Of a stretch of DNA of 64,000 nt, positions 34,753 through 44,895 are shown one piece after another. This stretch comes from Aporrectodea caliginosa (Eukaryota; Annelida; Clitellata; Crassiclitellata; Lumbricidae), in assembly GCA_020284085.1 (NCBI GenBank), contig JACEVL010000145.1, positions 417,501 to 481,500 of the forward strand, given 5' to 3'. Each line of letters starts with the position of its first letter. Position 1 is the stretch's first letter. Both the position numbers and the translations under genes were made by a program. Under the pieces are notes generated by a model. It did no database searches. It was not told the DNA's origin and was given only the letters and a program-made list of their open reading frames with translations.

Positions 34753-35186
34753 TCCTACTCACAGCTTCAAACTAATTTATACTGCGAAAACGCCTCAAGA
34801 GGGTGGGTACGAATGCACGCTATCAGTGGAAATGTTACGCTTCACGAACGTCGAGATCACGCATCTAATCAACACGAATAATGAAAAAATCGCACCAACT
34901 GCAGAACTCTACACGCACCTTGCGTGTACACTTGAGTCTAGGGGTCGCATACACGGGACAAGTGCACTCACATATAAAATTCCTTTACAAATAAAGTCTG
35001 GATAAGAATGATTGTCGTTTCTAGGTACAATTACAGCATCTGCTGCTGAGTTGAAGCCACAAGCTCCGGTATTTCTGCCACTGGAATGTTTTCTTTGTAA
35101 CGGCGAAACGTCTAAACTTTCGATGAAACTAAAGCAAATAAAGGTCTATACGAGGTATCGCTATTACCACAACGTTAGATTGTAGC
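34753..35186. other. No gene recognised
   Basis: No frame or repeat supported. Confidence 0.4.
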
Positions 35187-35262
35187 CGTAATCGTAAACC
35201 CTAAACTTCTAAAGCGCCACTCGAAAGCCAAGCACATGGCTCCAGCTTATTCACGAGCGCTG
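35187..35262 (-). repeat. Interspersed repeat family A, reverse copy
   Basis: On + it reads CCGTAATCGTAAACCCTAAA, then CTTCTAAAGCGCCACTCGAA, then TCCAGCTTATTCACGAGCGC. Confidence 0.85.
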
Positions 35263-35784
35263 CATCGAGTCAGAGGGTTTGCCCAAATGGTATAGTCAGA
35301 AGGAGTTCCGAGTCCGATTGCCACGGGTTTAGAGGGAGCAGAGTAGTTGTTAAGGTGGGTGTGGTTTGTATCATGGATCTCCTCTTAAATGAAGTATACA
35401 TCAACACCCCTATGTTAGTTAGTATTGCCTAATAAAACAGCAGCACGACCGTCTATTCAGTACCGCGTGAGTTCTATAATCCAACGTTTGCGGCCTAGAG
35501 ATCGACGATCGCACTCCGTGTTAGAGACCTGGACATGCTGGTCTTGCTTTTCGGATTCAGACGTACTTACCTCGCGCGCGTAACAAGTGCACTAAACACA
35601 CTAACAAAGAAATCAATTAATTAATTAACATAAGCATAAATAAATCATTAAAACAAATTAAACGTCCAGCTATTTTCAATTAAGCAGGCTCATCATCAAC
35701 AACGTAACAAATGCGCATCTCGGCACATATATTAGCACATAATATGGTGTCTCCTAAGCTTGACACACCCCTCCTCCCCCCACC

Positions 35785-36005
35785 CCACCGGATTCTGACC
35801 TGGCATCGGGACGGACAAAGCAACCTGGCTATTGCGGACTTGATTTGATATAGCGCTGGTGATTAAGCTGCATGTTCTCGTTTACGGTGCTTTTGTGTTG
35901 CGCTGAGAAATTTCGAAGATAGGCTACATTATATTACATTACGTGCTCCTCTGAGAAGTTTTCTGGAAGGGCGTTATATAAATGTTCGATATGAATGAAT
36001 GAATT
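35785..36005 (+). repeat. Dispersed LINE/SINE-type 3' relic
   Basis: GACCTGGCATCGGGACGGAC, then AGCGCTGGTGATTAAGCTGC, then GTTGCGCTGAGAAATTTCG parallels 2515-2650. It is followed by AAGGGCGTTATATAAATGTT and a GAATGAATGAATT tail. Confidence 0.55.
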
Positions 36006-37145
36006 ACATATATTTCATTCTAGGAGGAGAATCTCCTTTTAGACTTGTAAAACTATGAGCGAATTAGGCCTAACTTACGCGGAAGAGTCCGACCATTGCA
36101 CCAATGCCAACAGCGAAATAATTTCCCTCTTGAAGAAGCAGTTAAAGCTGTCAGCTCTTTAACACCGTCTATTTCAGAATATTAATGCCATCCAGGGTGA
36201 TTAATCAGCTACTGCTCTCTTACTTTGATCAGTCGATAGCGCCTTTATCCAATCTATCGCTATAGCGCCTGGCATGTTACAACACACCTGTGTCCGCATT
36301 ATGTTGGCATCCCGGTTACCTACATCCGCACTAAACGAACTCAGATTAAACCGATCGTTAACCGACAAAACGTGATGCCGGGGAACAACGCATTTTTTAT
36401 GACCACACACCTCGACCTGCACTCATTGACCTAATCAATCAAATTTTATCTGCAACGCATTCCCGAGTATGGCTTTCCCACTTGGTGCAGTTGGCATGTG
36501 CTGCCCTGTGGCCTATAGCAGAATGGCTCGATTCCGTATAGTCCTCGCACATGCCACGCACGCGCGCACGGCAGCCGTGGGAAGTGGCCAAAATGGCAGC
36601 ATGCGCATATCGATCACTGTTACGCCTGACGTGCATTTAATGACTTCGATGTTTTGTAACACACGCCCAATTGTTCCATGCCGGATCCGTCAATTTGCAG
36701 AGAAGTTCTCAAATCCTCATTCAGTTGTATTCAGCACACCGTTCGGAAAATCGATTACCCATTAAGGTAGGCCAACACTGACAAGTACCTGGACCAGGAC
36801 AACGTCACAATATCGAATGCATTGTTGATGAACGTGACAACCCATTATGGTAGACTAATACCGAATATATACGTAAGCAACATTAGTATTGCTTGGCAGA
36901 TCATTTAAAGGGACACAGGTAATGGCTGTTCGACGAGACTCAATTCTCGAGGATCTCGTCTTTAAGCCCAAGGAAGAAACAAGTACAAACCTTCTTACAC
37001 AGCTATCAGAGTTCGCTATATACCTTCCTACTTCTGTAACCGTGATGATTGACATTGCCACGGTATACATGTACACCAAACAGCCTTGTGCTTAAGTCAG
37101 TCAGGCAGACAGAAGAATAGATAGGCAGACTGAGGCCTGACTTAC
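36006..37145. other. No gene recognised
   Basis: Several 65-98-codon frames on both strands lack any family resemblance. Composition is near balanced around 36440-36750, so a small exon cannot be excluded. Confidence 0.35.
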
Positions 37146-37179
37146 TTACTTAATTACTGACTGACTGACTGACTGGCAT

Positions 37180-37213
<34 letters not shown>

Positions 37214-37345
37214 TGACTGACTGACTGACTGACTGACTGACTGACTGACTGACTGACTGACTGACTGACTGACTGACTGACTGACTGACTGACTGACTGA
37301 CTGACTGACTGACTGACTGACTGACTGACTGACTGACTGACTGTC
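37146..37345. repeat. (GACT)n microsatellite
   Basis: About 34 near-perfect ACTG tetramers preceded by six GGCT units. The minus strand reads as a (Gln-Ser-Val-Ser)n pseudo-frame. Confidence 0.97.
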
Positions 37346-37599
37346 CTACAGACTGAGTGACTGACCGACCCCGATCGACTGATTGACCGCCTGACCAACC
37401 GACTGGCTTACTCACTCACTGAGCGACCGAACGACTTACTTACTTACCGACTGACTCACTTACTGACTGACAGAACCAGACAGACGCGGACAGCCAGAGA
37501 GACAAAGGGACATGCGTAGACAACAAGAGACGCCAATATGCTGAGCGAGTGATGTATAAATGATGGTCGTTGGATAGCAAAGCAACTAAACGATCCATC

Positions 37600-37834
37600 A
37601 GAGTTCAATGAGTGCTCGTCGTCTGAAGAGTGCAGACCTAATCAAATCAAGGATGATTGTCCTGAGTGCAACGTTAAAGTCATCCAACGGATCCTCAGGG
37701 ACCCAGCAGTGCATCGAATCTCGTTCGTACGGACCATAGCAGGGCACAACATCCAGATGGACTCTCCTGTCGAAGGGTCGATCAACATTATCATTACCAG
37801 TGTGGTCAGATTGTGCACAGGCATGATGATGAAA

Positions 37835-37871
<37 letters not shown>

Positions 37872-38165
37872 CGACGACGACGATGATGATGATGATGACG
37901 ACGACGACGACGATGATGATGTCGGAAATGCGATGGACGGTCCAGCATAGAAGCCTTGCTGTGGTCCACCCATCGTCCTGGAATAAACTGCCAAACAACC
38001 TGCGATACCAACTTCTGAGCCTCTCTTTGCCTCTTTTACCGCAAGTTTCTGAAGACCAGTCTGTTCGATAGAGGTTTCATGTTGTTAGGTTAGAAGCGTC
38101 ACATGCTGAGTTAATGTTGAAGTGGCGCTATATAACTTTGTCACTTCAATTAGAGTTACAATTAC
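37600..38165 (+). mobile_element. LINE 3' end with internal (ATG)n expansion
   Basis: The plus strand carries SSWNKLPNNLRYQ at about 37970-38010, with KFLKTSLFDRGF in a shifted frame at 38040-38075. These match the C-terminal W-N-x-L-P and K-T-x-L-F landmarks of CR1/L2-like LINEs. The end is TTGAAGTGGCGCTATATAAC, then a degenerate TTACAATTACAATTG tail. A (GATGAT)n/(GAC)n microsatellite at 37822-37920 lies inside the frame. Confidence 0.75.
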
Positions 38166-38258
38166 AATTGCTCAGGGTCGTGACACAGAGTCCGTTAGGA
38201 AGTTCGAACCCGCAATTGTTGGATTATAGAAAAGTGCGCTACCGACATTCATTCATTC
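38166..38258 (-). mobile_element. tRNA-derived SINE head (family S3)
   Basis: The minus strand reads GTCGGTAGCGCACTTTTCTA (A-box region), then ATAATCCAACAATTGCGGGT and TTCGAACTTCC (B-box GGTTCGAAC). The spacing fits a tRNA head. It abuts a LINE tail on the left and a GGCGCT hairpin relic on the right. No full cloverleaf was verified. Confidence 0.55.
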
Positions 38259-38269
38259 ATTCCGGGAAT

Positions 38270-38915
38270 TTATATAGCACCCCTTCGAATTAGAAACCTA
38301 CTCAGAGGCGCTCCAATTGTTTGACCTATTTCGACTTACTTTGAAGTTTGACTCACTTTGACTCACTTTGACTTACTTTGATTTACTCTGTTTTTGCCGG
38401 GAGTTTCCATAAATTGCGAACAGTTTAAATCTAGTCTCCGGAGTGTCTGCTGCTGCGTAGGCATTGGTCTTAATAAGTCTATGTCATCAAACGACCCAAA
38501 AGGGAATTGATCTTACTTACTCCTATCGACCGATGCACTGGTTGATGCAGGCGATTAGGGACGAGGAGTCACGAGAGGTCGCTCTGACAAATCGAGTTAT
38601 GGGGTCGTTCTTAAAGACTCCAAGGCCTCAACCAATCAATCACACTTAGTGCGGTAAGATTGGCAACTGCGGTAGAAAGTAATGACCTTGCTCAGATTTA
38701 TTAACTCATTTATTTATTTAAAGCACTTACAGTGTACTTTTAGCTGAGTAGTCAATAGGCCTACAGCTGAATCAGAGGCGCGGATGTAGGCCTATGTATG
38801 TTTGGATAAGGTCCAAAATGGAGTCATGAAAGATCAGAATAAAAGCAGAGTAAGTCAATGTAAGTCAAAGCATCGTAAGTCAAAGTTAGTCAGAGTAAAA
38901 ATCGGAGTAAAAACG
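38270..38915. mobile_element. Element with iterated inverted termini (GACTTACTTT type)
   Basis: The left end (38320-38395) is a run of TTTGACTCACTTTGACTTAC words. The right end (38838-38910) is the complementary AGTAAGTCAATGTAAGTCAA run. About 440 bp lie between. Left of it is a TATAGCACCCCTTCGAA...CAGAGGCGCT hairpin relic. No target duplication or coding capacity could be fixed. Confidence 0.5.
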
Positions 38916-40020
38916 TTTACCTGTAATAAACTTGGGACGTGGGCTCTTACCAATGTAGCCAACCGAGCCAGTAGTAACAGTGCATTCCGCAATGTTTGAG
39001 GTATGAGTTTCGATCTTGGATACATGGTTTTGGTCCTGAGACTTAGTTTGAACTCCTGTGGTCTCGAACCATGTAGTCTTGGTGACTTGGTCTTGGAAAT
39101 TTGGTCTTACTTACAGTGCTGCCTGTAACTCTCCTCATTTGACCAGCAGTGAGAAAAAAATATATTCCTACAGCTAGTCTGTGACGTCGAATAACCCCAG
39201 TAACCAACATACAACCAGCATACAACAACCAAGCCTGTAAATTAAGAACAAAACGCCTGCTAATTTATTTACATCGACAATTATAGATTATGCTTTGCAA
39301 ACCTATACATTTAATATTTGGGGCAAGATTCCTAAATTCTTAAATTTATAGGTTAACGAGCATGACCATTATAGGAAATCGAAAATGCCGGCCGCTTTCT
39401 GCCAGAGACCTACCCACAATTCCCTGCTCGCCGCAACGTCTATTTAGGTCGACTTTGCCGAGTCATTCAGCAGTCTAATTAATATTCTAGAAGTTTATGG
39501 TCATCCGCCAAGATGATTTATTGCGTTTCAGTCCTGAATAGCAATGCGTCTTCCCTTGGTTTTAACTCCGTCCGTCCCTGCCTTACTGGGGGAGGAGGGG
39601 GCATCGGACCCAAACCCGGCCAAAGACGACGACGACGACGACGACGACGATGGTAATCATCATCATTATTGCAAGGAGGCGTTGTTAAACGGAAACTACT
39701 GCGCCTTATTAGCCTTTCTGTCAACGTTATTAGTCTGTTTGTCTCCGTGACATCTATTAGTCTTCCTTTGACCTGTCATCAATATTTCGGTTGTTGTCTC
39801 TGGAATGAGCCATCGAAGGAATACTTCTGGTCTTTATGACGCCTGGCGCAGTCGTAATTTTCGGAGTGCACGATGGGTACTCCCAATTTTTGGACTGTGT
39901 AACGTATACGCCCCACGTTTTAACAGCATGAATAAACATTGCCTTTCCCTTTAATTAAGTTTCTCCAAGTATTGCTGCTTCTGCCTACCTCTGCGTAGAC
40001 GCATTTCTTTTTCATTAAGA
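38916..40020. other. No gene recognised
   Basis: Contains a (GAC)n microsatellite at 39626-39652. Otherwise unassigned. Confidence 0.4.
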
Positions 40021-40394
40021 TATATATATATAACGCCCCTTCAAGATTATCTACTCAGGAGCCCTCCCTAGCCAACCCCGGCTAAAGAGAACAGTCTTGA
40101 GTTTGGAGTAGAACGTGGTCGCAAGGCAGCTAGGTACTAGGCATAGTGCCACAGGGAACCCACTGCAGATAGGCTACAGAGATACAGATACGATGCAGAT
40201 AGGCTTACAGAGACGTTCAGGAACCTAGAAAGATAGATAGCTAGCTCGACTACATGTAAATGTACACTTTTATAGCAGCCGTATGGCCTCGACCCTGCTC
40301 ATAATTTTGTCAATGAATTGATCCGGGAGATCCTTCACCGCCGCTGCCCCTTTGAATAGGCGCCACGCCACTTAATGTCCCAGTACACACGAAG

Positions 40395-41935
40395 TTTTAC
40401 CGAGGGGTCCTTAGAGGATCTTTATGGATTCTGTAAGTATAGGGCATATTGGTTTCGTGTCTAGGCTTAAATATTTAGATCACAGGCTTATTTAATAATC
40501 CTTCTCAACAGAATTTGTGAGTTTGGGTTTGGTTGTAGCGTATGGTAAAACATTTGTAAAGCGCCTCTTGCAGAATAACTATAAGAATTACTGAGGCGCT
40601 CTCTGCAATGTGCTGAAGTGCGTAACAAGACTAGCGCACTCGATCGCGATGTAGGCCTATATGGTAGTAGGCCTAATAGTAAATCGTAATATCTATATAA
40701 CTAAGTGCAGTGCACCAGCTTATTCACGAACGCTGTATATCGTGTCAGAGGACTGCATGGTTCAGAGATACCAAACAGTAGGCCTTACTGCAGATCCAAG
40801 TCCGGGTTGGCAGGAGATAGAGAGGAAGGAGTTAACGGAGCTGCTGAGGCCGACTCCATTTGTTAGGAGAGAGGTTGGAAGGCAAAGGACGGGGACACGG
40901 GGCGAATAAGTTTGGAGTGAAGAACCTACACGATGGGTGATTTACTGATGATGACATGAACCATGCCATTGCCCAGTGAAGTCAAAGTGGAAGAGTCAGC
41001 CAATTTCAGTCAATGAGGAAAGACTGACAGAACATCAATCATACTGCATAGAAGTTTCAACTCAAATCAAGTATTCTTTTATTGCAACCAATTTTCACAC
41101 AATAATAACTAATGAGAAAAATATATTGGTTACAAAGGGGAGGCGCAAAAGGACCGCAATCACGCTAGGAGGGATCGACACCCAAGTACGACTAGTACCA
41201 AATCAAACGAAAGATGGAATTGAATAGGGTTACAGAGTGGAAAATAACCACCCTTAGTATAAACTAGACGAACAAAAGTAGTCCATAATCCAGAATTGAC
41301 TAGTAGCATTACATTGTCAATGCTAGCGATCTATCAGGTAAAGTCCCCCTTTGTTCGTAACAACACTCGTTCAGTTGCTTGGGTATGATAAATATTAATC
41401 GAATGATGGAATTGAATAATGTTACAAGTGGAAAATAACCAGCCACGGTATAAACTAGACGAACAAAAGTAGCCATTGTCAATTCGACTGTCAACACTAA
41501 CAACTGTCAAGGTGGAACGGACAAATATATCCCCATTTCAAAAGAAAACAGGCCAACATCGACCCCAAGGGGGAACGGACAAAATCCCCCCACAATCCCC
41601 CAAAAGCCCCGACAAAATCCCAAGCTAGGACATAATCCCCAGGCTACTATCGTATAATATTCTTGATTCCACTGGAAAAGTTTAATAGGCCTATTCTAGT
41701 CTGCCCAAAATTGTCAAAACATTGTTACCAGCAGCAGCAAAATTATGAAAAGTATTGTTGGCCTAAACGGAAGTTTGATTGGTTGATGAAACTAATTCTA
41801 ACAAATATAGGCCTATAATTGTTTCCGTAAATAGAAGCAGGATTGATTAAACTAAGTTTTTGCTTCAATAGAAGCTGTATATATTAGTTTTTTTTGCTTA
41901 AATAGAAGTGGGATTGACGAAAATAATTCTTGCCT
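40395..41935. repeat. Segmental duplication, copy A (uninterrupted)
   Basis: The sequence from TTTTACCGAGGGGTCCTTAG to AATAATTCTTGC is repeated at 47768-47916 and 51951-53265 with scattered substitutions and small indels. Both copies share the AGCGCCTCTTGCAGAATAA hairpin, a reverse family A block and a short conserved frame (CTGCAGATCCAAGTCCGGGT region). They also share a GACGAACAAAAGTAG block and the start of an AATAGAAGC minisatellite. Copy A is the empty-site reference for the 4-kb insertion in copy B. Confidence 0.9.
40742..40909 (+). CDS. Short frame conserved in both duplicated segments
   Basis: In copy A it reads RYQTVGLTADPSPGWQEIER followed by a block ending LLRPTPFVRREVG. In copy B (52140-52284) nearly the same peptide appears with two or three changes. 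I do not recognise it. Conservation may simply reflect recent duplication; it could be a piece of a mobile-element protein. Confidence 0.25.
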   Translation: MSEDCMVQRYQTVGLTADPSPGWQEIERKELTELLRPTPFVRREVGRQRTGTRGE

Positions 41936-42375
41936 AAATAAAAGCATGGATTGATGAAGAAAGTCTTGGTTAGGCCCTAAATACATTAACAAGTCTTTCA
42001 ATTAACAACTGAACGATATTAACACGTCTTAACTTTAAATCTATATGACACTAACAAGTCGATCTTCACTTTATAACTGAATAAGCGATTGACACAAACA
42101 AGTAGGCCTATTAACTTTCGAACTGAATGATACTAAGAAGACTTAAGTTTAGGCCTACACCTAAATGACATAGCGAACAAAAACAGGGCAATTAAGGTTT
42201 ATTTATCATTGACATGCAGAAATAGGTGCACTAACAAGTGCACAAAAGGGATTATGTCCGGGGTGATTAGGCCTATGTATGTCCTAGGCAAAATGGGGGA
42301 TTTTGTCCGGGGAGCTTTCGTCCGGGGGAATTTTGTCCCGGAGTTTATGTCCGAGGGGAATAATATCCTACACCC
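41504..42375. mobile_element. Element with iterated CGGACAAAATCCCC inverted termini
   Basis: The left end (41510-41650) contains repeated words GGACAAAATCCCCCC, CCCCGACAAAATCCC and GGACATAATCCCC. The right end (42250-42365) contains the complements: ATTATGTCCGGGG, GATTTTGTCCGGGG, AATTTTGTCCCGG and TTATGTCCGAGGGG. Inside is an AATAGAAGCAGGATTGATTA-type minisatellite (41800-41960). A left-end-only relative lies at 52870-53265. No transposase is visible. Confidence 0.75.
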
Positions 42376-43395
42376 CTTTCAAGAACAGCAGTCGAACAGT
42401 TCATCTAACAGTCGCTTTACCGAAGAAGCAACTCGATCTGTCGGTCGCATAGGACTCGAGACAAAGAGCAACTGACGTATTTGAAACTCACGCTGTGATC
42501 TAATCCAAACAATTTGAACGTTTCTGTTTAAACGAACAGAACGAACATTATTAATCTGTTGTTACTGGTAAGTGGTCAAAATACAGAAAACGGTATTGCA
42601 ATAAGGACTGGAAAAAATAGATACAGAATGATGCAGCAGACGAGCCAGATTTTAGAGAACTAAGGCGTTTTGCTTTGTTACTGTTGGCATTGCCTTTCGG
42701 CAATGCATCAGTTTAAAGAACATTTTCACAAATGAATCTTATTAAAAGTAAACTCAGAAATTAAATGCAACAAGGATTGCTTGAAAACTTGCATCATATT
42801 CGGCGATATATGACTGGAAACAACATTTGTTGCCGAGTGCCTCTATGTTGTCATTGTTCACAGCAGATATTTACAGAGTCTGAACTCTGAAGAACACAAA
42901 GATTTGGAATTTTAGCTTCGTATCGATTACCATGTGCAATGTTCGAGATGTTAAGGAACAAATTACCCTGTTCAGATGCATTCAATTTGTGAACTTTACG
43001 ATGAAACAAGTTTCCAAAGTTCAAATAGAAGTAAATATTACATAAATTTTGATCATTTTCAGCCATTTTCATGTTGTTTAATATGTTAAAATTTTTATTG
43101 GGCTACTTTTGGGCGGATTTTGGAAGCCTTTGGGCGGGAATTCCGGAAAGTACCTGGCAACACTGAAAGAAACGATAGAATATTTTTGTTGGATTTCGTG
43201 AGTTATATTCCTCTCTTCCTAAATTTATATTAGTAACGTGACTCCACTTGAGCGTTGTAGGCTGGAGCGTAGTTTACGAGGTAAACTTGCACTTTATGAG
43301 CCCTGAATAATAATACAACGAGGTAAATAATAGAAGAACTAGAGAAAGGGGGTCAACCCTAGGACTATTATTACTGAAACCCGAATCCCCGAAAT
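42376..43395. other. No gene recognised
   Basis: AT-rich, with a 73-codon minus frame of no known family. Confidence 0.4.
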
Positions 43396-44075
43396 CCGAA
43401 TCCCCGAAAACGCTGAAAATACACAAAAGCGTTGGATTGATGAAACTAGCTATTTGCTAAAATAGAAGCTGGATTGATGAAAAAGCGTGTACTTTACCCT
43501 CGTAAATGACTCGCCAATGCATGGGATGTCGCGTTGGTCGAATATAAGTCGGATTGAGGAACGGAATTTTTGCTAAATAAAAGTAGGATTGATGAAAATA
43601 AATATAGGTTAAATAGAAGTGGGATGGATGAAAAATAATCTTGCTTAAATAGAAGCTGGATTCATTACAGTTATCATGAAAATCACTGAAATAATTAAAT
43701 ACGCTAAAATACAACTCTACCTCCTGTCCTCCACTATGAATAAAATACGCTAAAATGCAATTTTACCCGAACTTCTATTTCAGAAAAATTACTTCTCCTC
43801 ATTCCAAGTTCTATTTAAGCAAAAATAATTTTTTATCAATCGAATTGTATTTAAACAAAGAATTATTCTCATCAATCCAACTTCTACTTACAGAAACAAC
43901 TATTTTCGTCAATCCACCTTCTGTTGAAACAAAGACTTTGTTTCATCAATCCAACTTCTAGATCTATGGAAACAGTTATTTCCCACAATCCAGCTTCTAT
44001 GGAAGTAAAGAATTAGTTTCATCAATCCAACTTCCATTTTGGGCAAAACAATTATTTTCATCAATCCAGCTGGCT
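43396..44075. mobile_element. Foldback-like inverted minisatellite
   Basis: The left half (43430-43670) repeats TTAAATAGAAGCTGGATTGA plus TGAAAATAA. The right half (43760-44070) repeats the reverse complement, TCATCAATCCAACTTCTATT. A spacer of about 80 bp has two copies of AAATACGCTAAAATRCAA. The two arms can pair over about 250-300 bp. The same unit occurs at 30680-30890, 41800-41960, 47225-47420 and 53100-53262. Confidence 0.75.
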
Positions 44076-44390
44076 CTGCTCTTCAATATCTTAGGGCATA
44101 TTGTACCCCAGTAATTTCTCTTCCCAGTCGCTCCTCCCTTCGGTCCTCGGCGTGTGGTCTCTTGGTTGTCCCTCGGGTGCCTACTTCTACGGCCCAGTCT
44201 AGGAGTTTTGCTATTATGGGTCCTACTAGCTGGAACCGATTCCCTCAGGGCCGACCCATTTTTCTATTTCTATTTTCTTTTGACCAGTTCCGCAAGCGCC
44301 TGAAAACCTTTCTTTACCAGTGAAGACACTGTCCCGGGTGTGATATTGAGTGGCGCTATATAAATATTCGATTACGATTCGATTACAATG
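44076..44390 (+). pseudogene. 3' end of a LINE protein and tail
   Basis: Plus-strand frames read VISLPSRSSLRSSACGLLVV, then SRSFAIMGPTSWNRFPQ and FRKRLKTFLYQ followed by a TGA. This is the standard C-terminal block of CR1/L2-like LINEs. The end is TGATATTGAGTGGCGCTATA then AATATTCGATTACGATTCGA, the common tail. Confidence 0.85.
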
Positions 44391-44776
44391 GTGAGGTTTA
44401 TCTCGTCAGCAGGATTAAAACAGCATCCAAACCGTCATAAGTAGGATGATCCAGCAGGGTTACCTAAGTTCTGACAGTCCAACCTTCGACCGGCTCTGTT
44501 GGCAGGTGATACAGGTCTCTTCACAGCTGTCAACCCAGGATTGTTTTATGTAGTTGCTCCCACCAAGGAAATCATCTACCTATGCCATTCTTTCTAAAAA
44601 TGTTTTCTCATATTATTGTCAATAATTATCAATACCCGGTTAAGGTTTTTCGTTAGTGGAATAAGTGGAGCTATGGTCTTTCTAAGTCTAGATAGATTCC
44701 ACTAGAAAACCAAATAATATACTGGTAAAACTACAGCTTATGCATTTCTTTATTTGTTGTGATTTGAATTTATTAG
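44391..44776. other. Upstream region of the zinc-finger gene
   Basis: No exon recognised. It ends in a good acceptor-like TTGTGATTTGAATTTATTAG at 44776. Confidence 0.4.
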
Positions 44777-44895
44777 AGACCTAAGATACAAGCAAGAATC
44801 TACAATGAGGAGAAACAATACAAGTGTGAAACGTGCAGCAAAACAATTTGCACGAGCGGTTATCTTAAGTGTCATGAAAAAACTCACTACAGACA
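44777..44895 (+). other. Candidate exon start with an out-of-frame zinc finger
   Basis: After the acceptor-like TTTATTAG, the frame beginning AGA CCT AAG stays open. It encodes YKCETCSKTICTSGYLKCHE followed by KTH, a good C2H2 finger, before running out of frame with the main coding sequence. The predicted ATG frame covers the same bases with non-finger residues. Confidence 0.5.

Noticed and set aside
37146..37415. Gln-Ser-Val-Ser repeat protein
   Set aside because: (GACT)n microsatellite artefact.
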